From Flavobacteriaceae bacterium (GTDB lineage: Bacteria > Bacteroidota > Bacteroidia > Flavobacteriales > Flavobacteriaceae): 32,573 bases of DNA. A model generated the notes under the pieces. The model was given only the letters and a program-made list of their open reading frames with translations. It made no database searches and was not told the DNA's origin. Shown here in pieces: positions 9,666-18,900 of the stretch. The stretch lies in NCBI GenBank assembly GCA_021648195.1, contig JAKITG010000004.1:1-32573 (forward strand). Direction: 5' to 3'. Every line of letters begins with the position of its first letter. Position 1 is the first letter of the stretch. Both the position numbers and the translations under genes were made by a program.

Positions 9666-9881
9666 AAAATACTATTGTCCGATTAAAATTTACTTAAATG
9701 CTTCAAGCTATATCTAATACCAAATTAACCATAAAATAGATCAAATGTTTTTATAAAAGAGATACCTTGATTTTTTATTTTTTCCTATTCTCGTCTTTTT
9801 ACTGAAAATACTATTTTAAAACAACTGTTTATCAGTTCGTTTAAAACAATTTTTTCATCTTGTATCGGACAATACTATTTT
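9666..9881. mobile_element. Putative MITE-like element inside the trp operon (18-bp inverted termini)
   Basis: AAAATACTATTGTCCGAT (9666-9683) versus ATCGGACAATACTATTTT (9864-9881): inverted repeats with one mismatch; non-coding interior. Confidence 0.5.
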
Positions 9882-9910
9882 TAAAATTTACTTATATTTC
9901 ATTTATTAAT

Positions 9911-9940
9911 ACCTACAAAGTTATAAAAACCTTGCAGGAT
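9911..9940. repeat. Imperfect palindrome ACCTACAAAGTT..AAACCTTGCAGG
   Basis: CCTACAAAGTTA versus reverse complement CCTGCAAGGTTT, just downstream of the trpD stop. Confidence 0.45.
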
Positions 9941-9942
9941 AA

Positions 9943-10935
9943 CTATTTATTTAACTCTTGTAATTTTTTAAATGTATTTAAGGCACTTTTACTTTCTAGA
10001 GCTTCTTTTGCCAAAAGAAAACCTTCGATATGGGATATTTTTTTTGAAACAGAAATTGCCAAACCAGCATTGGCACAAACTACATTATTTTGTGCTTCTG
10101 TACCTTTTCCATTTAAAATATCCATAAAAATTGATGCACTTGCTTCTACGGTTCTTCCTCCGTAAATATCTTTTTTATTTATGGTTTTGATTCCTAATTC
10201 ATCAGGACTAAAAATTTTATCTTCTTTATTGCTAATCATCTTTGTTTTACCCGTTAATGAAATTTCATCATAGCCTGCCAAATCATGTAAAATGGTATAA
10301 TTTCTATCCGTATTTTGATATAGATAGCCATACATTCTTGCCAATTCTAAATTAAAAACTCCTACAATTTGATTTTGAGGAAATGATGGGTTTACCATCG
10401 GTCCCAACATATTAAAAAATGTTTTCACCCCTAATTCTCTTCTAATTGGCGCTACATTTTTCATGGCAGGGTGAAACAACGGTGCGTGTAAAAAACAAAT
10501 CCCTACTTTATCAATGGCTTCTTCTAATTTACTTTCTTGATTTGTGAATTGGATTCCTAAAAACTCTAAAACATTTGATGATCCGCAAGAAGATGAAACT
10601 CCATAATTTCCATGTTTGGCTACTTTAACATTTGCTCCTGCTGTTACAAAAGAGGACAAAGTTGAAATATTAAAGGTGTCTTTTCCATCACCTCCAGTTC
10701 CACATAAATCAATAGTGTTGTATGCTGATAAATCTATCGGTAAACACAAATCTAACAATGCTTCTCTAAAGCCATCTAATTCTGCTACAGAAACACTTCG
10801 CATCATATAAACCGTTAAAAATGAAGCTATTTGACTATTATTATAATTTCCTTTTGAAATATTTACCAAAACATTTTTAGCCTCTTCTTTGGTAATTCTC
10901 TCATGATTTATTAATCTGTTTAGTATTTGTTTCAT
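9943..10935 (-). CDS. trpD: Anthranilate phosphoribosyltransferase
   Basis: 330 aa; CGTGGDGKDTFNISTLSSFV, KHGNYGVSSSCGSSNVLE, LGPMVNPSFPQNQIVGVF. Confidence 0.97.
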   Translation of the reverse strand: MKQILNRLINHERITKEEAKNVLVNISKGNYNNSQIASFLTVYMMRSVSVAELDGFREALLDLCLPIDLSAYNTIDLCGTGGDGKDTFNISTLSSFVTAGANVKVAKHGNYGVSSSCGSSNVLEFLGIQFTNQESKLEEAIDKVGICFLHAPLFHPAMKNVAPIRRELGVKTFFNMLGPMVNPSFPQNQIVGVFNLELARMYGYLYQNTDRNYTILHDLAGYDEISLTGKTKMISNKEDKIFSPDELGIKTINKKDIYGGRTVEASASIFMDILNGKGTEAQNNVVCANAGLAISVSKKISHIEGFLLAKEALESKSALNTFKKLQELNK

Positions 10936-10969
10936 CTGTCTATAATATTTGTTAAACTGGTCACATGCT

Positions 10970-10986
10970 GCCTGCCCGCCGCAGGC
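10970..10986. repeat. GC-rich palindrome GCCTGC-CCGCC-GCAGGC in the trpD/trpG gap
   Basis: 6-bp perfect arms; isolated GC-rich island in AT-rich intergenic DNA. Confidence 0.55.
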
Positions 10987-11110
10987 TGGTTAATCATCTC
11001 CTTAGGTGAAAAAATTTTTAACATGCTCGCTTCATATTTTTAGTATTAAAAAGTGAGTAATTTAGTAATGAGTTAATTTTTCAAGGTATTTCAGTACTCA
11101 ATACTAGTTT

Positions 11111-11677
11111 CTAATTTTTTACCCAATTCTCTAATATTTTTTTTCCTTGTGGGGTTAAAATTGATTCAGGATGATACTGTACTGCTCTCACATCAAGATT
11201 TTTATGCCTTAACGACATAATCTCTCCTTTTTTATCTATTGAAGTTATCATTAACTCTTCTGGAAGATTTTTAGAAACTACCCATGAATGATATCTTCCT
11301 ACTTCTATTTTTTTGGGAATTTCTTTATATAAAACCTCATCGTTATTTATCAATTCAATTTCTGTAGAAACTCCATGATAAACTTCACTTAAATTTTCAA
11401 TTTCTCCTCCAAAAACCTCAGCGATAGCTTGTTGACCTAGACAAATACCCAAAATACTTTTGGTGGTTGCATATTGTTTTATAATTGGTTTTAACAAACC
11501 TGCTTCATCGGGAATTCCTGGTCCAGGAGAAAGTAATATTTTATCATAAGCTTCTACTTCATCTAAAGTTAATTTATCGTTTCGTTTTACCGTTACATCA
11601 CAAATTAAATCATGCAAATAATGCACTAAATTATAAGTGAAAGAATCGTAATTATCTATAACTAATATTTTTTTCAT
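11111..11677 (-). CDS. trpG: Anthranilate synthase component II (glutamine amidotransferase)
   Basis: 188 aa; DNYDSFTYNLVHYL, LSPGPGIPDEAG, ILGICLGQQAIAEVFGG, VQYHPESILTPQG. Confidence 0.96.
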   Translation of the reverse strand: MKKILVIDNYDSFTYNLVHYLHDLICDVTVKRNDKLTLDEVEAYDKILLSPGPGIPDEAGLLKPIIKQYATTKSILGICLGQQAIAEVFGGEIENLSEVYHGVSTEIELINNDEVLYKEIPKKIEVGRYHSWVVSKNLPEELMITSIDKKGEIMSLRHKNLDVRAVQYHPESILTPQGKKILENWVKN

Positions 11678-11843
11678 TATTATTCTTAACCCTTTTCAAA
11701 GGAAAGGGAATTTTTATTTATATTACTTCTGTTAAATCAGAAATCTTACTGTTTATAATTCTTAGTTTTATTTTTTATCTGAATTTCTCACTCCTAATCC
11801 TGCTAAAACTAACCCATAACAAGCTTCTTAAAAGGAGAATTTA

Positions 11844-13241
11844 CTATATTTTTTCTGCCAACTCTAAAGCTGTTTTTAAGGCTCTTAATTTATTATACAC
11901 TTCTTGCAATTCATTTTCGGCAGTAGATTTGGCTACAATACCTGCTCCTGCCTGATAAAATAATCGATGATTTTTACTTAAAAAAGATCGAATAATAATT
12001 GCATGATTAAAATTACCTTCAAAATCCATAAATCCAATAGCACCTCCATAAAAAGCTCTATTTGTTGTTTCATATTTTTCTATCAACTGCATGGCTTTAT
12101 GTTTGGGTGCTCCAGATAAAGTTCCTGCAGGGAAAGTATCGGCAACAATTTGAAATGTGATAGCATCTTTATATTTCTTACCAACAACTTTAGATACCAA
12201 ATGAATTACATGCGAAAAAAACTGAATTTCTTTATAATTTTCAATTTGAACATCATATCCATTTCTGCTCAAATCATTTCTAGCCAAATCTACCAACATT
12301 ACATGTTCGGCATTTTCTTTTTCATCATTTGTAAGTAATTTTGCAACTTCTAAATCTTTTTCATCATTTCCTGTACGCTTAAAAGTACCTGCTATAGGAT
12401 GAATTTCAGCCTTACCTTTATTAACTACTAATTGAGCTTCGGGAGAAGAACCAAAAATTTTGAAATTTCCATAATCAAAATAAAATAAATATGGTGACGG
12501 GTTTATTGACCGTAAGGCTCTATATACATTAAATTCGTCTCCTTTAAATCCTTGAGAAAATCGTCGCGATAAAACCAATTGAAAAACATCTCCTCTAAAA
12601 CAATGTTTTTTTCCTAATTCAACAAACTCTTTAAACTCTTGATCTGTTAAGTTAGAAGCTTCATCTGTACAATTGGAATAAGAATAAGATGCAAAATTTT
12701 TATTCTCAATTAGTTGAATAATTTCATCAATATTACTTTCATTCTCATAACAATGGGAAAAAATATGTGCTTCGTTTTTAAAATGATTTATTGCAATAAT
12801 ATTTTGATAAACGGCATAATAAATATCTGGAATTTCAACATCATTTTCCTTTTTTCGAATTGAGACATCTTCAAAATATTGTACTGCATCATAATTTATA
12901 TAACCAAACAAGCCATTATTAATAAATTTGAAATCTTGATTTTCTGTATCAAATTTCTGACTAAAATCATGAATAACTTTAGGAATACTGGTTTCACTTG
13001 TTATTTCGGTTTTTTTATTCTTCCCATCAGGAAATGACTCTAATATTTTACCAGTATTTATTGTAATACTAGCAATAGGGTTACAACAGATATATGAAAA
13101 ACTGTTTTCATTTCCATGATAATCAGAACTTTCTAACAGAATGCTATTAGGGTATTTATCTCTAATTTTTAAGTAAATACTAACGGGTGTTATTGTATCT
13201 GCTAGTATTTTTTTAGAATATGTTTTTAATTTATAATTCAT
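11844..13241 (-). CDS. trpE: Anthranilate synthase component I
   Basis: 465 aa; LLESSDYHGNENSFSYICCNPIA, GDVFQLVLSRRF, NPSPYLFYFDYG, SSPEAQLV, PIAGTFKR, DTFPAGTLSGAPKHKAM, YGGAIGF, QAGAGIVA. Confidence 0.97.
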   Translation of the reverse strand: MNYKLKTYSKKILADTITPVSIYLKIRDKYPNSILLESSDYHGNENSFSYICCNPIASITINTGKILESFPDGKNKKTEITSETSIPKVIHDFSQKFDTENQDFKFINNGLFGYINYDAVQYFEDVSIRKKENDVEIPDIYYAVYQNIIAINHFKNEAHIFSHCYENESNIDEIIQLIENKNFASYSYSNCTDEASNLTDQEFKEFVELGKKHCFRGDVFQLVLSRRFSQGFKGDEFNVYRALRSINPSPYLFYFDYGNFKIFGSSPEAQLVVNKGKAEIHPIAGTFKRTGNDEKDLEVAKLLTNDEKENAEHVMLVDLARNDLSRNGYDVQIENYKEIQFFSHVIHLVSKVVGKKYKDAITFQIVADTFPAGTLSGAPKHKAMQLIEKYETTNRAFYGGAIGFMDFEGNFNHAIIIRSFLSKNHRLFYQAGAGIVAKSTAENELQEVYNKLRALKTALELAEKI

Positions 13242-13281
13242 TTTTATTCCAAATTTAATTCAGTAACGTTTGCTTTATGAG

Positions 13282-13303
13282 ATGCTGAAATAGAATTCAG
13301 CAT
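13282..13303. promoter_or_regulatory. Second hairpin between the trp attenuator terminator and the trpE start
   Basis: ATGCTGAA-ATAGAA-TTCAGCAT, 8-bp perfect stem. Confidence 0.5.
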
Positions 13304-13308
13304 AAACT

Positions 13309-13339
13309 AAAAAAGGCTTGTCGTGAAGACAAGCCTTTT
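13309..13339 (-). terminator. Rho-independent terminator of the trp attenuator
   Basis: Minus strand AAAAGGCTTGTC-TTCAC-GACAAGCCTTTTTT: 12-bp perfect stem followed by a T-run. Confidence 0.9.
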
Positions 13340-13369
13340 GATATTATAATATACAAGGTACTACTTCAC
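13323..13369 (-). promoter_or_regulatory. Predicted antiterminator of the trp attenuator
   Basis: GTGAAGTAGTACCTT (13355-13369, overlapping the leader stop) pairs with AAGGCTTGTCTTCAC (13323-13337) via GUGAAG:CUUCAC and CCUU:AAGG, disrupting the terminator left arm. Confidence 0.7.
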
Positions 13370-13422
13370 AAATTTATTTTTTGTAAAGACCACCACCAAG
13401 TATTTAATTTTTGTATTTTCAT
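13366..13422 (-). CDS. trpL: trp operon leader peptide MKIQKLNTWWWSLQKINL
   Basis: ATG AAA ATA CAA AAA TTA AAT ACT TGG TGG TGG TCT TTA CAA AAA ATA AAT TTG TGA; three consecutive Trp codons (13390-13398), immediately upstream of antiterminator/terminator and trpE. Confidence 0.88.
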   Translation of the reverse strand: MKIQKLNTWWWSLQKINL

Positions 13423-13433
13423 ATTTATGTCAG

Positions 13434-13463
13434 CAAATTTATAAAAAAAAATTAATTATCAAA
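13434..13463 (-). promoter_or_regulatory. trp operon promoter (Bacteroidota type)
   Basis: Minus strand TTTG (13460-13463) - 18 bp - TAAATTTG (13434-13441), matching TTG...TAnnTTTG. Confidence 0.65.
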
Positions 13464-13529
13464 GTAATTTTGCATTATTTATAAAAAAATTGACTTTTTG
13501 ATAAAATTATTAATCTCTTTTAAATATTC

Positions 13530-14555
13530 TTACGGAACCAATTGTACTTCTTTCCAAGCTGTTCCATTATGAAAATATAACTTATTATCTGTTCCAACAT
13601 ACAAATCGCCTAAAGCTCCAGAAGGTGCTGTAGCTTGTGCTTCTAAACGCATCACTCCATTAATATGCACTTTTTGTTGAGGTGAAGTTGTACCAATACC
13701 AATATTTCCGTTAAAATAAGAATCGGCATCAGAAAGAGAATAAATTGAAAAATTTTCAGATGTCCCTTTATTAAAAGACCCGTCAATATATATTGCATAA
13801 CTATTCGCTACAGTTCCAGTACCTAAATATTGAAAAACCAACCCATTTACCTCACCTATAGTTCCATCATTTCTAACAACACTTCTAAATCCAGCACCAT
13901 AATTTAAAGTTCCTGAATTATTTAACTCAGACCATACTCCAGCACCCTCGGCTACAGTTCCAATATTAACTAATTCTGAATAGCTACTCATAGCATTATT
14001 AAGAGTTCCTCCAACATTTGAGTTTTCAGCAAAACTTACCGTTCCGATGGCATAATCAATAGTTGCACTGCTACTATTTTTAGCAAATGCAGCCAATGCA
14101 TAGGTAGAAACATTCGTGCCTGTACCTTCATAAGTTGCATTTATTCTAGTTGCAGTATTTGCCCCATCAGTATCTTTTATACTTTCTACATATAATTTAT
14201 GTGCGCCAGTAGAGAAATTATCTCTTCCAATTCCAACACTACCGTTATAATAGGCAATATTAGAACTTGCTCCATCCACAAACTTTCCTGTTCCACCACC
14301 AGCTTCAACCCAACTAGTATCATTATAGTTCCAAACAGATTTTGTTTCTGTATCATAAACCTGTAAGCCCATTGCTGGACTGACAATAGCAGTTCTTTGA
14401 GCTGTAGTCATTCTTGGCATTAAAAAGCCTTTATCTGTGGCAGTAATATCTAATGCAGCAGATGCATCTGGTGATGTTGTACCAATCCCTACTTGTGCAA
14501 AACTCACACTTGATATGATAAACATTAAAGAAAAGAATTGTATTTTTTTATTCAT
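13530..14555 (-). CDS. Secreted protein with repetitive GIGTTSP-type motifs (tail-fibre-like, common in flavobacteria)
   Basis: 341 aa; signal peptide; VGIGTTSPDASAALDI..KGFLMPRMTTAQRTAI; NGSVGIGRDN; GNIGIGTTSPQQKVHINGVMRLE. Confidence 0.8.
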   Translation of the reverse strand: MNKKIQFFSLMFIISSVSFAQVGIGTTSPDASAALDITATDKGFLMPRMTTAQRTAIVSPAMGLQVYDTETKSVWNYNDTSWVEAGGGTGKFVDGASSNIAYYNGSVGIGRDNFSTGAHKLYVESIKDTDGANTATRINATYEGTGTNVSTYALAAFAKNSSSATIDYAIGTVSFAENSNVGGTLNNAMSSYSELVNIGTVAEGAGVWSELNNSGTLNYGAGFRSVVRNDGTIGEVNGLVFQYLGTGTVANSYAIYIDGSFNKGTSENFSIYSLSDADSYFNGNIGIGTTSPQQKVHINGVMRLEAQATAPSGALGDLYVGTDNKLYFHNGTAWKEVQLVP

Positions 14556-14569
14556 AACTATATTAATTT

Positions 14570-15523
14570 TTATTCTATTATTATTTTTTTAACGCCTTGT
14601 TTTCCTTCGTGGCTAAATTTCAATAAATAAACTCCACTTGGTAAATTTGGTTTTTGTAATGTTCCTATTCCATTTTGAATAGATACATTTTGATACAAAC
14701 GTAATTGCCTACCTCTTAGGTCATAAAGTGAAATTTCTAAATTATTTAAATTATTTTCTGATCTGAATTGAATATTATTTTTGCCTGATTTTATAGGGTT
14801 AGAAAGAATACTTATTCCATTAAACAAAAACAAATCATTTACTGTTAAAAGTATTTGATGGTCTATTCCAAAGGTGAATTGAGAAAACCCATTTAAAGCA
14901 ACTTCATTACTTGCATCACTAGTAGTATTCCCTGTTAAAAGATCTCCAGAAACAATATTTGTTCCTACTGCACTTACTAAATTCCATGTACCATTATCGT
15001 TACCAACAATAGCAATAGAATTTAACGCTCCACCATTATCATTCACCAAAGAAGTAATACCACTTGCATTGTTCCATGGTAAAGTTATTATTGCATTTCC
15101 AGTAAGTTTCCAGTATTCTACATTAGAAACTGCATCTACACCTGCTCCATTTGATCCATTGGTTGGTGTGGCATTAAAATACGATCCAACAATGTTTCCT
15201 GTATGATTTGCAAAAACTGGAGCATATACACCATTGTTTCCAACAGGTAATTTTGTTTCTCCATTTCCGTATGCGGTAACTTCTCCATCTACATATTCTT
15301 GTGCAAATCCCCAATCACTACCTGCTTCTACAGAAAATTTTCCAGAAGTATTTACTGTAACTACTGTATTGCTTGTAGTGAAATCTGTATTGCTTTTCAG
15401 GTAAAATTCTGAACTAGCACCTATATATAAGTCTTGAGAAAATGTGTTTTGAACTAAAAGAAAGAAAATAAGAAGAAGAAAGCTTAATTTAATTCCTTTA
15501 AAAATGTGTAAAATTTTTGTCAT
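14570..15523 (-). CDS. T9SS type A sorting domain-containing protein
   Basis: 317 aa; signal peptide and C-terminal sorting-domain pattern NPIKSGKNNIQFRSENNLNNLEISLYDLRGRQL...LPSGVYLLKFSHEGKQGVKKIIIE. Confidence 0.85.
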   Translation of the reverse strand: MTKILHIFKGIKLSFLLLIFFLLVQNTFSQDLYIGASSEFYLKSNTDFTTSNTVVTVNTSGKFSVEAGSDWGFAQEYVDGEVTAYGNGETKLPVGNNGVYAPVFANHTGNIVGSYFNATPTNGSNGAGVDAVSNVEYWKLTGNAIITLPWNNASGITSLVNDNGGALNSIAIVGNDNGTWNLVSAVGTNIVSGDLLTGNTTSDASNEVALNGFSQFTFGIDHQILLTVNDLFLFNGISILSNPIKSGKNNIQFRSENNLNNLEISLYDLRGRQLRLYQNVSIQNGIGTLQKPNLPSGVYLLKFSHEGKQGVKKIIIE

Positions 15524-15584
15524 ATTTCTTAATTTTTATCAAATTTATAAAAATATTTAATACTTTGATTCTTTTAGCCTACTT

Positions 15585-15842
15585 TTATTTGTATTTGATT
15601 TTAAAATAAATAAGTATTGCTGACAAAAAAGCTGTAACACTATTTGCTAAAATCATGGCTAAGCTATCAATATAGAAACCATAATACAACCAAGCTATAA
15701 CGCCTATAAAAAATAATGAAAACATACTTAAAGAAAGGTTTTCTGCTGATTTTTCTTTCCATGTTTTATATACTTGAGGTACAAATGAAGATGTTGTTAA
15801 TACTCCTGCCAACAAACCTACAATTTCGATGTTAAATATCAT
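15585..15842 (-). CDS. SemiSWEET / PQ-loop family small transporter
   Basis: MIFNIEIVGLLAGVLTTSSFVPQVYKTWKEKSAENLSLSMF...: PQ motif and three TM segments; ORF track extends to 15941 but ATG at 15842 is the likely start. Confidence 0.85.
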   Translation of the reverse strand: MIFNIEIVGLLAGVLTTSSFVPQVYKTWKEKSAENLSLSMFSLFFIGVIAWLYYGFYIDSLAMILANSVTAFLSAILIYFKIKYK

Positions 15843-15960
15843 ATTTGTAATTTTTTCAGGCGCGAAAATACGACCTTTTTTCAATTGCAAACGAAAAAAT
15901 AAATAAATATTACAATTGGTAGATTCAACTAACAAACACAACTTTTAGATTTTCAATTAA

Positions 15961-18900
15961 CTAACCAACTATATTTACAATCTTTCCCAGCACTACAATT
16001 ACCTTTTTAGGCGTACGCCCTTGCAATTGATCTTGAGTTTTTTCATGAGCTAGTACAGCTGCTTCTATTTCATCTTTACTTAAATCTAAAGAAAGTTCCA
16101 TCGTAAAACGCATTTTACCATTAAAAGAAATAGGGTAAATTTTTGAGCTTTCTACCAAATATATTTCTTCAAATTTAGGAAAGGCTACTGTTGAAATAGA
16201 TTCACTATTACCTAATTTATTCCATAATTCTTCGGCAATATGTGGAGCATAAGGTGAAATTAATACCAATAAGGGTTCTAAAATTTCTCTGCTTGTACAT
16301 TTCTGAGCAGTTAACTCATTTATAGCAATCATAAAGGTTGAAACCGAAGTATTGAAGGAGAAATTATCAATGTCTTCTTCTACTTTTTTGATGGTTTTAT
16401 GTAATATCTTCCACTCCTCTGCTGCAGGTTCTTTATTGGTTACATGAAAAGTACCACCTGCTCCTGTATGATACAGTTTCCATAACTTTTTAAGAAAACC
16501 ATGCACACCTGTAATACCAGCTGTATTCCAAGGTTTGGCTTGTTCTAGCGGACCTAAAAACATTTCATACAAGCGTAAACTATCTGCACCATACTGTTCA
16601 CAAATGGCATCTGGGTTGACGACGTTGTATTTTGATTTGGACATTTTTTCGACTTCGCGACCGCAAATGTATTTATCATTATCTCCATCAATAATTTCTC
16701 CTTTTTCTCCTATAAAAATAGCATCTTTATATTCAGGTCTCCATTTTTTAAAGGCTTTGATGTCTAATTCATTAGAAGCATTTACAAAAGATACATCAGT
16801 GTGAACATCATCAATTGCAAATGAAATAAAATCGTTTGATGAATAATCATTTAAAAAACTATCTTTATCAAAATGATATAAGGAAATCTCTTTGATTTTT
16901 TCTTCAACATGTTTTGGGAAACTATTGCTTTTCCAAAAATCAATTAAGGATATTAATTCAAAATTGTTTTTAAGATTAAAAGATATAAAAAATGACTTTT
17001 TATTTAAAAGTGTGGATTCCTGCCCTCCTCTTAAACTTTTATTAATTATAGGAGTAACTCTATAAACAAACGCGCTTGTTCCTAAAATCATTCCTTGGTT
17101 GATTAGCTTCTTTGCATATTCATCTACTGGTACAATGCCTTTATCAAATAAGAATTTTTGCCAAAAACGAGAGTATAATAAATGCCCTGTGGCATGCTCG
17201 CTACCGCCAATGTATAAATCTACTTCTTTCCAGTAATTTATTACTTTTTGAGAGAATATTTCATCCTCATTATGAGCATCCATATAGCGGTTAAAATAGA
17301 AGGAACTTCCTGCCCAGCCTGGCATGGTATTCAATTCTAAAGAAAACACCGTTTCATTATCTACCAACTGATTACTGACTACTGCCGACCTTTTTGTATC
17401 CCACGCCCAAACTTCGGCATTTCCCAAAGGTGGTTTTCCATCTTCGGTAGGTAGGTATTTTTCTACTTCGGGTAATTTGATAGGTAAATACTTTTTGTCT
17501 ATCATTTGTGGCATTCCATCTTTATAATAGACTGGAAATGGCTCACCCCAATAACGTTGGCGACTAAAAACAGCATCACGTAATCTATAGTTGATTTTAC
17601 CTTTTCCTTGCCCTAGTTTTTCTAGCTCATAAATAGCCAATTTGGTGGCTTTTTTATAACTTAATCCATTTAAAAAATCGCTATTTGCAATGATAGTATT
17701 TTCTTTATCAGCATAAGCTTCTTCGCTAATATCTACACTTTCAAAAATATTGGGAATATCTATATCAAAATGCTTGGCAAAATCATAATCACGTTGATCA
17801 CCACAAGGCACAGACATTACAGCTCCTGTTCCGTATCCTGCCAAGACATAATCTCCAATCCAAATAGGAATTGGTTTTTTGGTAAAAGGATGTTCTGCAT
17901 AGGCACCTGTAAACACACCTGAAATGGTCTTTACATCTGCCATTCTTTCGCGTTCGCTACGTTTTGTTGTAGCAGTTATATAAGCTTGTACCGCTTCTTT
18001 TTGTTCTGGTGTTGTAATTTGTGACACCAACTCATGTTCTGGAGCAAGAGTCATAAAACTGACTCCGAAAACGGTATCAGGTCTTGTAGTAAACACACCA
18101 ATTCTGAATTCTGAACTCTGAACTCTGAACTCAACCATCGCCCCCACAGATCTTCCAATCCAATTGGTTTGTGAATCTTTGAGCGGTTGTGGCCAGTCAA
18201 TGGTGTTTAATCCATCTAATAAACGTTGTGCATAAGCGGTAATTCGCATAGACCATTGCTTCATTTTTTTACGAACTACAGGATGTCCACCACGCTCTGA
18301 AATACCATTTATAATTTCGTCGTTAGCTAAGACTGTTCCTAGAGCTGTACACCAATTTACTTCGGTTTCTGACAAATAAGTTAAACGGTATTTTAATAAT
18401 ATTTCTTGCTGTTCTTTTTCAGAAAAGACATTCCATTGTACTGCAGTAAATTGTTGAATATCTTCATCCGCGGAAGCGTTAACTTTATCATTTCCTTCTT
18501 TATTAAATATGATTACTAAATCAGAAATATCTTCTGCTTTACCACTATCTTTATTATACCAAGAGTTGTAGAGTTGAATAAAAATCCACTGTGTCCATTT
18601 GTAATAATTGGGATCTGAAGTTCGGATTTCTCTACTCCAATCGAAAGAAAAACCTATTCCATCTAATTGACGCCTATATGTTTTAATATTAGTTTCGGTT
18701 GTAATTGCTGGGTGCTGACCTGTTTGAATAGCATATTGCTCAGCGGGTAAACCAAAACTATCGTAACCTTGGGGATGTAATACATTAAAACCTTTATGAC
18801 GTTTGTATCGTGCGTAAATATCTGAAGCAATATATCCTAAAGGATGACCGACATGTAAACCTGCTCCTGATGGATAAGGAAACATGTCTAATACATAATA

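Noticed and set aside
9441-10165. Plus-strand ORFs 9441-9686 and 9860-10165 over trpC/trpD
   Set aside because: Antisense to well-supported trp genes, no domain signal; the second spans the inverted-repeat element boundary.
14186-14386. 66-aa minus-strand ORF overlapping the GIGTTSP protein in another frame
   Set aside because: Alternative-frame shadow of a better-supported gene.
16535-17294. Plus-strand ORFs 16535-16804 and 17112-17294 opposite leuS
   Set aside because: Antisense shadows of conserved LeuRS sequence.
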